Shown piece after piece: positions 1 to 5,028 of a stretch of DNA of 7,415 nucleotides. The DNA comes from an uncultured Acidimicrobiales bacterium (GTDB taxonomy: Bacteria > Actinomycetota > Acidimicrobiia > Acidimicrobiales > SZUA-35). The stretch covers positions 1-7,415 of the forward strand of contig CALLIQ010000757.1 of assembly GCA_938008925.1 (NCBI GenBank), written 5' to 3'. The position numbers and the translations under genes were made by a program. Position 1 is the first letter of the stretch. Every line of letters starts with the position of its first letter. Below the pieces are notes generated by a model, which did not search any database, had not been told where the DNA came from, and was given only the letters and a program-made list of their open reading frames with translations.

Positions 1-31
1 GTGCAGTCATGGGCGAAAGACCTTTGCGTCA

Positions 32-54
32 GCGGTGGTGTCGCTCACCACCGC
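32..54 (+). terminator. Perfect 9-bp hairpin, possible terminator of an upstream gene
   Basis: GCGGTGGTG (32-40) pairs perfectly with CACCACCGC (46-54) around a 5-nt loop. The stem is GC-rich and should be stable. There is no tight T-run after it; the nearest is TTTT at 64-67, about 10 nt downstream, so it is at best a weak intrinsic terminator for a gene ending left of the window. It could also be a structured leader element. The rest of 1-199 shows no credible coding sequence; the open frames across it are arginine-rich and resemble no family. Confidence 0.35.
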
Positions 55-187
55 ACCTCATCGTTTTCGGAGGGTTTTCGGGGCACCTGAAGGAGTGGAG
101 GCCCGCACACCATCAGACGAGGGTTCGGCTGGATCGGTTCGGAATTGATTGGCCTGAAATCTCGCCGGGAGGAGCGTTGGCCCGAAG

Positions 188-193
188 TACGGT
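188..193 (+). promoter_or_regulatory. Possible -10 element of a leaderless promoter
   Basis: TACGGT fits the loose TANNNT -10 pattern and lies exactly at -12 to -7 if transcription starts on the A of the ATG at 200. No Shine-Dalgarno sequence sits at a normal distance from that ATG; the GGGAGGAG at 167-174 is about 25 nt away. Leaderless mRNAs are common in actinobacteria. No clear -35 is visible at 17-nt spacing. Confidence 0.35.
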
Positions 194-199
194 GCGGCG

Positions 200-1114
200 A
201 TGCGTCAGACCGCCGGCGATCGGAGCCAGCGCTTCGGGGAAGTCGCGGAGCGAAACGAGCCGTTCGGCTCTCAGGACTGGAGCATCTTCGTTGCGATCGC
301 GGCGATCTGGGGCTCGTCCTTTCTGCTGATCGCGATCGGTCTCGAATCACTCGCGCCAGGACTCATCACCCTGATGCGCGTCGGGTTCGGTGCCGCCGCG
401 CTCGCACTCATTCCGGGCGCCCGCATCGACATCGAACCGTCGGATCGTCGGCGGGTGCTGCTGTTGAGTCTCGTGTGGACGGCGATTCCGTTCACGCTCT
501 TCCCCATCGCCGAGCAGTACATCAACTCGGCCGTGACCGGTCTGTTGAACGGCTCGACGCCGATCATGGTGGCGCTCGTGGCGACCGTCGTCCTCGGCAA
601 CGCACCGAGGGGGCCGCAGTTGCTCGGCATCGTCGTCGGGTTCGTCGGGGTCGTGGCGATCAGCGTGCCGTCGCTCGCCGAGGGGTCGAGTCAGGCGTTG
701 GGTGTCGGTCTCGTGCTCGGCGCCACCGTTTGCTACGGCTTCGCCATCAACCTCGCTGCGCCGTTGCAGCAGAAGTACGGCTCGGTGGGTGTGATGCGCT
801 CGATGCTCTACCTGGCAACGCTGTGGACGATCCCCTACGGGCTCTGGGGTCTGCGCGACTCGTCGTTCGAATGGGGTCCGGTCGTCGCGACCGTCGTGTT
901 GGGCGTGATCGGGACCGGCGTGGCGTTCGCATTGATGGCGTCGTTGGTCGGCCGGGTCGGGTCGACCCGCGCGTCGTTCATCACCTACCTCATCCCCGGC
1001 ATCTCCCTCGCCCTCGGCGTGATCTTCCAGGGCGACGAGGTCGCTCCGCTCGCCTTGGTCGGTGTGGTGCTCGTGATCGGGGGTGCGTTCCTCGCATCCC
1101 GTCGAGCTGTCTGA
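200..1114 (+). CDS. EamA/DMT-superfamily membrane transporter
   Basis: The 304-residue product is almost entirely hydrophobic and fits the usual ten-helix EamA layout of two five-helix repeats (drug/metabolite transporter superfamily, inner membrane, about 300 residues). The first helix has the family-typical AIWGSSFLLI (residues 35-44), followed by the conserved LITLMRVGF stretch (56-64). A second-repeat signature, YLIPGISLALGVIFQGDE, lies at 263-280. About 26 polar residues precede helix 1. Members export amino acids, metabolites or drugs, but the substrate cannot be read from sequence. The ATG at 200 is the only good start in this frame: it has no Shine-Dalgarno but has a -10-like element at leaderless spacing. 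The gene converges on the amidohydrolase with 8 bp between stops, and the two need not be functionally linked. The family call is firm; the substrate is unknown. Confidence 0.9.
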   Translation: MRQTAGDRSQRFGEVAERNEPFGSQDWSIFVAIAAIWGSSFLLIAIGLESLAPGLITLMRVGFGAAALALIPGARIDIEPSDRRRVLLLSLVWTAIPFTLFPIAEQYINSAVTGLLNGSTPIMVALVATVVLGNAPRGPQLLGIVVGFVGVVAISVPSLAEGSSQALGVGLVLGATVCYGFAINLAAPLQQKYGSVGVMRSMLYLATLWTIPYGLWGLRDSSFEWGPVVATVVLGVIGTGVAFALMASLVGRVGSTRASFITYLIPGISLALGVIFQGDEVAPLALVGVVLVIGGAFLASRRAV

Positions 1115-1122
1115 TCGGCCAG

Positions 1123-2868
1123 CTAGACGGGCGAAGGTCGGGTGCCTCGCTGCAAGCGGCCGGGCCGTGCGCCGGTGAGCTCGCCATTCTCGGCGGTGAC
1201 GACGCCGCGCTTGATGGTTGCCACATAACCGTCGGCCGACTGCATGAGTCGCGTCCCGCCGGCGGGAAGGTCATCGATCAGACGTGGTGGCTTCAGCGCA
1301 AGGCGCTCGTGATCGATGACGTTCAGATCGGCGAGGTAGCCAGGTGCGACGACGCCGCGGTCGTTCCAGCCGACGTGGGCGGCGGTTCGCTGGGTCTGCT
1401 GATGCACGATGAACTCGAGGTCGATCTGGCCATCGGGTGATCGATCACGGGTCCAGTGGGTGATGGCCGTGGTCGGGAACGTGCCGTCGGAGATCACGTT
1501 GCAGTGGGCTCCGGCATCGGAGAGCCCGAACATCGAGTGCTCCGACACGATCATTTCGCGCACGTCGTCGAGATTGCCGTTCGCGTAGTTCATCAGCGGC
1601 ATGTAGAGGAGCAGCTCCCCCTCTTCGGCCAGCATCAGGTCGTACATCTTCTCGACCGGTTCGACGCCCTCGGCCTCGGCGAGCGCGGCGACGCTGTCGT
1701 CGGCGGTCGGCTCGTAGTTCGGTGGGTCGGTGAGCGGGTACATCCGATCGAAACCGCCGTGGATGAGCGCAGGGAAGTCTCGGACGCGGACCTCTCGGTG
1801 TTCGGCGATGATGTCGGCCCGCACCGCGGGGTCGGCCAGGTGGGCGACGCGCTCGTGGACGGGCAAGTCGTGGAGACGGGCGTAGGTGGGGCAGCGACGG
1901 AGTGGGTTTGCCGTCGCCGACAGGCCGAGCAATACGCCGATCGGGCGAACGGCGACTTGGGCCCGAACGTCGGACCCGTCAGCGCTCCACTCCTCGATCT
2001 TGCTGACGAGCTCGCGCCACCGGTTCGGTGTCTCGTCGTTCTGCTGGACCGTGAAGCTCATCGGGCGGCCGACCTCGTCGACCATGCGGCCGAGTAGGTC
2101 GAGCTCGCGCTCGACGAGATCGTCGTCGCTCGATTGGTAGGCGTCGGAGATCAGTTGGATCACGCCGGTTCCTGCGTCGTTCAAACCCTGCGCGACCCCG
2201 ACCACTTCGTCGGCCGTTGCCTTGAGCGTGCCGATCGACTCACCGGCCGAGGTCCGGTGCGCCCACGTTCGTGAGGTCGTGAAGCCGAGCGCGCCGTTTC
2301 GCACGGCGGACTCGGTGAGGCGGCGCATCGTCGCGATCTCTTCGTCGGTGGCGACCGACTCGTGGTCGGCGCCCCGCTCGCCCATCACGTAGGTCCGCAG
2401 TGCCGCGTGTGGCATCTGGGCCCCGACGTCGACGGTCCACTCCAGGTCGTCGAGCACGTCGAGGTACTCGTCAAAGCTCTCCCATCCCCAGGTCATGCCC
2501 TCGGCCAACGCCGTGCCGGGGATGTCTTCGACTCCTTCGAGCAGTTCGATCAGCCAGTCGTGTTTGTCGGGACGGGCGGGAGCGAAGCCGACGCCGCAGT
2601 TCCCCATCACGATCGACGTCACCCCGTTGATGGACGACGGAGCGAGGTCCGGGTCCCAGGTGACCTGACCGTCGTAGTGGGTGTGGATGTCGACCCATCC
2701 GGGGGTGACGATGAGTCCGGTCGCGTCGATCTCACGGCCCGCTGGTTCGTGATCGGAGACGTCGCCGACGGCCACGATCCGGTCGCCGTCGATGGCGATG
2801 TCGGCGACGCGCCGTGGCGCTCCCGTGCCATCGACCAGGGTTCCGTTTCGGATGATGAGATCGGCCAT
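1123..2868 (-). CDS. Amidohydrolase, D-aminoacylase-like (COG3653 / amidohydrolase 3 family)
   Basis: The 581-residue product opens with the small beta domain typical of urease-type amidohydrolases (DLIIRNGTLVDGTG, residues 3-16). PGWVDIHTHYDG follows, with the HxH metal motif at 62-64, and then GNCGVG with Cys91, matching the zinc-bridging cysteine of D-aminoacylases. GFTTSRTWAH is at 195-204 and SDAGAHC, with the catalytic-type Asp, near 450-456. The C-terminal VAPGYLADLNVID is the usual closing motif. Family members hydrolyse N-acyl-D-amino acids or related cyclic amides in the cytoplasm. The two histidines expected as further zinc ligands are not evident; SFTVQQND (271-278) lies where one would be expected. 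The product is also longer than classical D-aminoacylases (about 480 residues), so substrate and activity are uncertain. I chose the ATG at 2868 over an in-frame start at 2913 because GAGGA lies 6 nt upstream and homology begins at MADLIIRNG. The gene is monocistronic and diverges from the ECF42 module. Confidence 0.88.
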   Translation of the reverse strand: MADLIIRNGTLVDGTGAPRRVADIAIDGDRIVAVGDVSDHEPAGREIDATGLIVTPGWVDIHTHYDGQVTWDPDLAPSSINGVTSIVMGNCGVGFAPARPDKHDWLIELLEGVEDIPGTALAEGMTWGWESFDEYLDVLDDLEWTVDVGAQMPHAALRTYVMGERGADHESVATDEEIATMRRLTESAVRNGALGFTTSRTWAHRTSAGESIGTLKATADEVVGVAQGLNDAGTGVIQLISDAYQSSDDDLVERELDLLGRMVDEVGRPMSFTVQQNDETPNRWRELVSKIEEWSADGSDVRAQVAVRPIGVLLGLSATANPLRRCPTYARLHDLPVHERVAHLADPAVRADIIAEHREVRVRDFPALIHGGFDRMYPLTDPPNYEPTADDSVAALAEAEGVEPVEKMYDLMLAEEGELLLYMPLMNYANGNLDDVREMIVSEHSMFGLSDAGAHCNVISDGTFPTTAITHWTRDRSPDGQIDLEFIVHQQTQRTAAHVGWNDRGVVAPGYLADLNVIDHERLALKPPRLIDDLPAGGTRLMQSADGYVATIKRGVVTAENGELTGARPGRLQRGTRPSPV

Positions 2869-2872
2869 TGTT

Positions 2873-2879
2873 CTTCCTC
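2873..2879 (-). promoter_or_regulatory. Ribosome binding site deciding the amidohydrolase start
   Basis: Read on the minus strand, GAGGAAG lies immediately before AACA and the ATG at 2868. It supports this start over the upstream in-frame ATG at 2913, whose extra 15 residues look unlike the family N-terminus. Confidence 0.6.
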
Positions 2880-2902
2880 GTCTGAATCCTCGGTCGGGGC
2901 CC

Positions 2903-2908
2903 AAGCTA
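2903..2908 (-). promoter_or_regulatory. Possible -10 element for the amidohydrolase gene
   Basis: On the minus strand this reads TAGCTT, fitting TANNNT. It would place a transcription start near 2896 and give a leader of about 28 nt carrying the GAGGAAG ribosome binding site. The matching -35 region (around 2926-2932, TGAACC/CTGAAC) is poor. This is a pattern match only. Confidence 0.2.
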
Positions 2909-2988
2909 GTCATGCACGGTCGCCCGGTTCAGATCGACAGGTGCCGAAAGGGTCTCCGAATCTCGCTGGAACAGGCCATTCGGGAGTG

Positions 2989-3005
2989 TTCGAAGAAAGT
3001 TCGAA
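2989..3005. repeat. Paired TTCGAA palindromes upstream of the ECF42-type promoter
   Basis: Two copies of the self-complementary hexamer TTCGAA (2989-2994 and 3000-3005) are separated by 5 nt (GAAAG), so their centres are 11 bp apart, about one helical turn. They lie immediately upstream of the proposed -35 at 3012, where an activator or repressor could bind. The function is unknown. Confidence 0.3.
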
Positions 3006-3011
3006 TTTCTC

Positions 3012-3037
3012 TGTCGATTTCGTCGAGGGCCGTCGTC
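3012..3037 (+). promoter_or_regulatory. Predicted ECF42-dependent autoregulatory promoter
   Basis: TGTCGA at 3012-3017 is followed by a 16-nt spacer and CGTC at 3034-3037. From memory of work on ECF42 in Streptomyces, the group recognises TGTCGA at -35 and CGAC/CGTC at -10, in front of DGPF genes. Both elements and the spacing fit here, in an intergenic region directly upstream of a DGPF-ECF42 gene pair. Transcription would start around 3043-3046, leaving a leader of about 28 nt before the micropeptide start at 3073. A second CGTC at 3031-3034 would give a 13-nt spacer and is less likely. TGTCGA also occurs by chance inside genes of this window, so the position and the paired -10 carry the argument. 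Confidence 0.55.
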
Positions 3038-3060
3038 ATGGAGGTGAAGACACCCTGAAG

Positions 3061-3066
3061 AAGGAG
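3061..3066 (+). promoter_or_regulatory. Strong ribosome binding site of the repeat micropeptide
   Basis: AAGGAG is followed by 6 nt and then the ATG at 3073. It is among the best Shine-Dalgarno matches in the window, better than those of the longer genes, and is the main reason for calling the short repeat-containing frame a gene. Confidence 0.55.
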
Positions 3067-3072
3067 AAAACG

Positions 3073-3180
3073 ATGGCAGTAGTCGAGGGTCCAGCAGGCG
3101 CAGTCGAGGGTCCAGCAGGCGCAGTCGAGGGTCCAGCAGGCGCAGTCGGCCAAGATGGGTCAGGCCCGTCGGTGGGCTGA
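3073..3180 (+). CDS. 35-residue VEGPAGA-repeat micropeptide (unrecognised)
   Basis: The short frame encodes MAVV, then EGPAGAV three times, then a Gly/Ser/Pro-rich tail (GQDGSGPSVG), and ends at a TGA at 3178-3180. I recognise no family. The composition (Gly, Ala, Pro, Val, one Glu per heptad) is elastin- or collagen-like and predicts a disordered chain with no signal peptide or membrane helix. The net charge is acidic. An AAGGAG ribosome binding site sits 6 nt before the ATG, and the frame follows the predicted ECF42 promoter, so it would be the first gene of that transcript. Codon choice (GCA, CCA, GTA) differs from the GCG/GTC-rich neighbours. It may instead be a non-functional leader frame with a slipped repeat; translation is inferred only. 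Confidence 0.4.
   Translation: MAVVEGPAGAVEGPAGAVEGPAGAVGQDGSGPSVG
3081..3143 (+). repeat. Three perfect 21-bp tandem repeats
   Basis: Three identical 21-bp units (3081-3101, 3102-3122, 3123-3143) begin AGTCGAGGGT and end CCAGCAGGCGC; a partial fourth (AGTCG) follows at 3144-3148. The lack of any mismatch points to recent slippage or unequal crossover. The unit length is a multiple of three and keeps the micropeptide frame open. Confidence 0.95.
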
Positions 3181-3191
3181 TTCGGTCGGCA

Positions 3192-3236
3192 CACGCAACG
3201 AACACCCACGCAACGAAGAACCACGCAAGTCAAGGC
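3192..3236 (+). repeat. Three degenerate 15-nt repeats in the YCII leader
   Basis: Units start at 3192, 3207 and 3222. The first two share CACGCAACGAA exactly; the third keeps CACGCAA and then diverges. They lie between the micropeptide stop and the YCII ribosome binding site. The stretch is purine- and A-rich compared with its surroundings. It may be an unstructured leader that keeps the YCII ribosome binding site accessible, or simply degenerating repeats. Confidence 0.6.
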
Positions 3237-3254
3237 AAGCGAAACGATCGAGAC

Positions 3255-3258
3255 GGAG
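3255..3258 (+). promoter_or_regulatory. Ribosome binding site of the YCII/DGPF gene
   Basis: GGAG with a 7-nt spacer before the ATG at 3266. It favours that start over the in-frame ATG at 3155, which has no Shine-Dalgarno and would add a basic 37-residue extension. Confidence 0.6.
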
Positions 3259-3265
3259 AAACCCA

Positions 3266-3625
3266 ATGGAATACATGATTCTGAACCACACCGAAGAAGC
3301 CGACGACGGACCCGCCCCCGGCACCCCGGAGTTCGAAGCCTTCATGGGCCGCTGGATGGCCTACAACCAGATGCTCATCGACGGTGGTCACTGGGTCGCC
3401 GGTGCGAGCCTGACCCCGACCGAAGCGGCGACGACCCTGCACAAGAGCGGCGGGAGCTCGTCGGTCGTCGACGGTCCCTTCGCCGAGACCAAGGAACAGA
3501 TCGGCGGCTTCTATCTCATCGAGGCGTCGGACCTTGATCAGGCGCTCGAGCTCGCCGCTGCCATGCCGGTCGACGAGGGAGCGCTCGAGGTTCGTCCCGT
3601 CGCCTTCCGCCCCGACAAGGGCTGA
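3266..3625 (+). CDS. YCII-related (DGPF) domain protein
   Basis: The 119-residue product is a near-complete match in order and length to the DGPF/YCII family. It opens with MEYMILNH, then has WMAYNQMLIDGGHWVAGASL (residues 30-49), VVDGPFAETKEQIGGFYLIE (67-86) with the name-giving DGPF at 69-72, and a closing LEVRPV. YCII proteins are small ferredoxin-like-fold dimers. A His-Asp pair in some members suggests enzyme activity, but DGPF proteins paired with ECF42 sigma factors have no established reaction. The gene lies 9 nt upstream of the ECF42 gene in the same direction, the standard arrangement for this group, and should be co-transcribed with it. The ATG at 3266 is chosen for its GGAG site and because homology starts there. 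The predicted ECF42 promoter upstream suggests it is a target of its own neighbour. Confidence 0.92.
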   Translation: MEYMILNHTEEADDGPAPGTPEFEAFMGRWMAYNQMLIDGGHWVAGASLTPTEAATTLHKSGGSSSVVDGPFAETKEQIGGFYLIEASDLDQALELAAAMPVDEGALEVRPVAFRPDKG

Positions 3626-3634
3626 GTTCACCCG

Positions 3635-5026
3635 GTGTCGAGCATGCCGGCACGAACGCCCGACGAGGCCCTGACGGCGGCAGCCAGGATCGACGCACCC
3701 AAGGTGTTGTCGATCCTGGCCGCACGCTTCGGCGATCTCGACCTCGCCGACGACGCAGTGCAGGACGCGCTGGTGGACGCCGCCCGTGCGTGGCCCCGCG
3801 ATGGCGTTCCCGACAATGTCGGCGGCTGGTTGATGACGGTCGCTCGTCGACGGGCCATCGATCGCTTACGGGTGGCCAAGCGTGAGGCAAAGCAGGCGCT
3901 CGGCGCCGGCCCGGATCTCATCGAGCGAGATGTGGCTGCCGACAGCGGCCCGGCCGACCTGATCGACGATCGAGGCGGCATCTCGAGTGATGGGCTGAGC
4001 AGTCGGGGGGAGGCCGGTCACGGGCAGAGCGTTGAGAGACAGAGCAGTGAGAGACAGAGCGGTGAGAGACAGTGCGGTACTGAGCAGAAGGGTGAGGACA
4101 TGGAACCCGACGAACGACTTCGGCTGCTGCTTCTGTGCTGCCACCCGGCGCTCGATCGCGACGCACAGGTCGCCCTCACCCTTCGCCTCGTGGGTGGGCT
4201 GACGACGCCGGAGATCAGTGCAGCGTTCGTCGTACCCGAGGCGACCTTGGCCCAGCGGATCGTTCGGGCGAAGCGAAAGATCCGAGACGCGAAGATCCCG
4301 CTCTCGCTTCCGACAGAGCTGAACGACCGACTCGACGTCGTGTTGGCCGTTCTCTACCTCGTCTTCAACGAGGGCTATCTGTCACGCGGTGTCGGGGAGT
4401 CTGCGATTCGCGTCGACATGGTCGACGAGGCGGTCCGCCTGACCGAGCTCCTGGTTGCCCTCGTCCCCGAATCCGCTGAAGCCGCCGGGCTGCTGTCGCT
4501 CGAGCTGTTCCATCGGGCACGATCGTCGAGTCGGGTCGATGCAACAGGCGGGCTGATTCTGCTCGACGAACAGGACCGGACGAGCTGGGATCTCCCCGAA
4601 ATCGAGCGAGCCAACCGCTTCTTGCATCAGGCCATGGAACGGATGGAGCCGGGACCGTTCCAGATGCAGGCCGTGATCGCCGCCCACCACGCGAATGCGC
4701 GAACGCCGGAGGAGACCGACTGGTCGATGATCGTGGCCCTCTACGACCAACTCGAGTCGATGACGAGTTCACCGATCGTGGCGCTCAACGGAGCGGTGGC
4801 CACCGCCATGGCCGATGGACCACTCGCCGGGCTGGCCCGGCTCGATGAGATCGTCGGGCTCGACGCCTATCACCTCTTCTGGTCGACCCGAGGCGAGTTG
4901 GCACGGCGAGCGGGTCGAGATGGCGAAGCTGTCGCCGACCTTCGTCGAGCGCTCGACCTCGTGACCAACGAGGCCGAGCGTCGACTGATCGAACACCGGA
5001 TCGCTCGCGTCGAGGCGAGCCCCTGA
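3635..5026 (+). CDS. ECF42-type RNA polymerase sigma factor with C-terminal DUF6596/TPR-like domain
   Basis: The 463-residue product has sigma region 2 at about 24-80 (LADDAVQDALVDAARAWP, then GWLMTVARRRAIDRLR) and region 4 at about 165-222 (LRLLLLCCHPALD, AQVALTLRLVGGLTTPEIS, VPEATLAQRIVRAKRKI). A long helical C-terminal domain begins at NDRLDVVLAVLYLVFNEGY (230-248), as in ECF42 factors, whose C-terminal extension is needed for activity and which lack a classical anti-sigma factor. It directs RNA polymerase to a small regulon, typically the adjacent DGPF gene. It is longer than the roughly 400-425 residues I recall for the group. The excess is a polar linker (about 90-156) containing repeated QS-x-ER units (131-155). 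I chose GTG at 3635, 9 nt after the YCII stop; ATG at 3644 is equally possible, as no good ribosome binding site decides. It converges on the ABC permease with 2 bp between stops. Confidence 0.92.
   Translation: MSSMPARTPDEALTAAARIDAPKVLSILAARFGDLDLADDAVQDALVDAARAWPRDGVPDNVGGWLMTVARRRAIDRLRVAKREAKQALGAGPDLIERDVAADSGPADLIDDRGGISSDGLSSRGEAGHGQSVERQSSERQSGERQCGTEQKGEDMEPDERLRLLLLCCHPALDRDAQVALTLRLVGGLTTPEISAAFVVPEATLAQRIVRAKRKIRDAKIPLSLPTELNDRLDVVLAVLYLVFNEGYLSRGVGESAIRVDMVDEAVRLTELLVALVPESAEAAGLLSLELFHRARSSSRVDATGGLILLDEQDRTSWDLPEIERANRFLHQAMERMEPGPFQMQAVIAAHHANARTPEETDWSMIVALYDQLESMTSSPIVALNGAVATAMADGPLAGLARLDEIVGLDAYHLFWSTRGELARRAGRDGEAVADLRRALDLVTNEAERRLIEHRIARVEASP
4025..4099 (+). repeat. 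15-bp tandem repeats inside the sigma factor linker
   Basis: Five 15-bp units start at 4025, 4040, 4055, 4070 and 4085. The first three are nearly identical (CAGAGC, two or three variable bases, then GAGAGA); the last two are diverged. In frame they read QSVER, QSSER, QSGER, QCGTE, QKGED. The unit is a multiple of three, so copy-number change alters linker length without a frameshift. Confidence 0.9.
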
Positions 5027-5028
5027 TC

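Noticed and set aside
1105..1125. AGCTG/CAGCT inverted repeat at the transporter/amidohydrolase junction as a bidirectional terminator
   Set aside because: The stem is only 5 bp with a 10-nt loop and no T-tract; such a match is expected by chance.
145..1440. Long plus-strand open frame overlapping the transporter and the amidohydrolase
   Set aside because: It is very Arg/Gly-rich, matches no family and overlaps two well-supported genes; it is an open-frame artefact of high-GC DNA.
2929..3039. 36-residue minus-strand frame beginning MTTALDEIDREIRTFFEHSR
   Set aside because: It looks protein-like and helical, but it has no Shine-Dalgarno (pyrimidines precede the ATG) and covers the ECF42-type promoter. 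Without conservation data I do not call it, though it would be worth a check in relatives.
3038..3058. Hexapeptide frame MEVKTP upstream of the micropeptide
   Set aside because: Its ATG lies before the predicted transcription start and it has no ribosome binding site.
3013..3143. Direct repeats considered as a CRISPR array
   Set aside because: The units are contiguous, with no spacers, and are in frame within a short coding sequence.
2929..3153. Minus-strand frame through the 21-bp repeats giving Cys-rich CACWTLD units
   Set aside because: The repeated cysteines simply mirror the plus-strand repeat; there is no ribosome binding site, and the plus-strand frame has a strong one.
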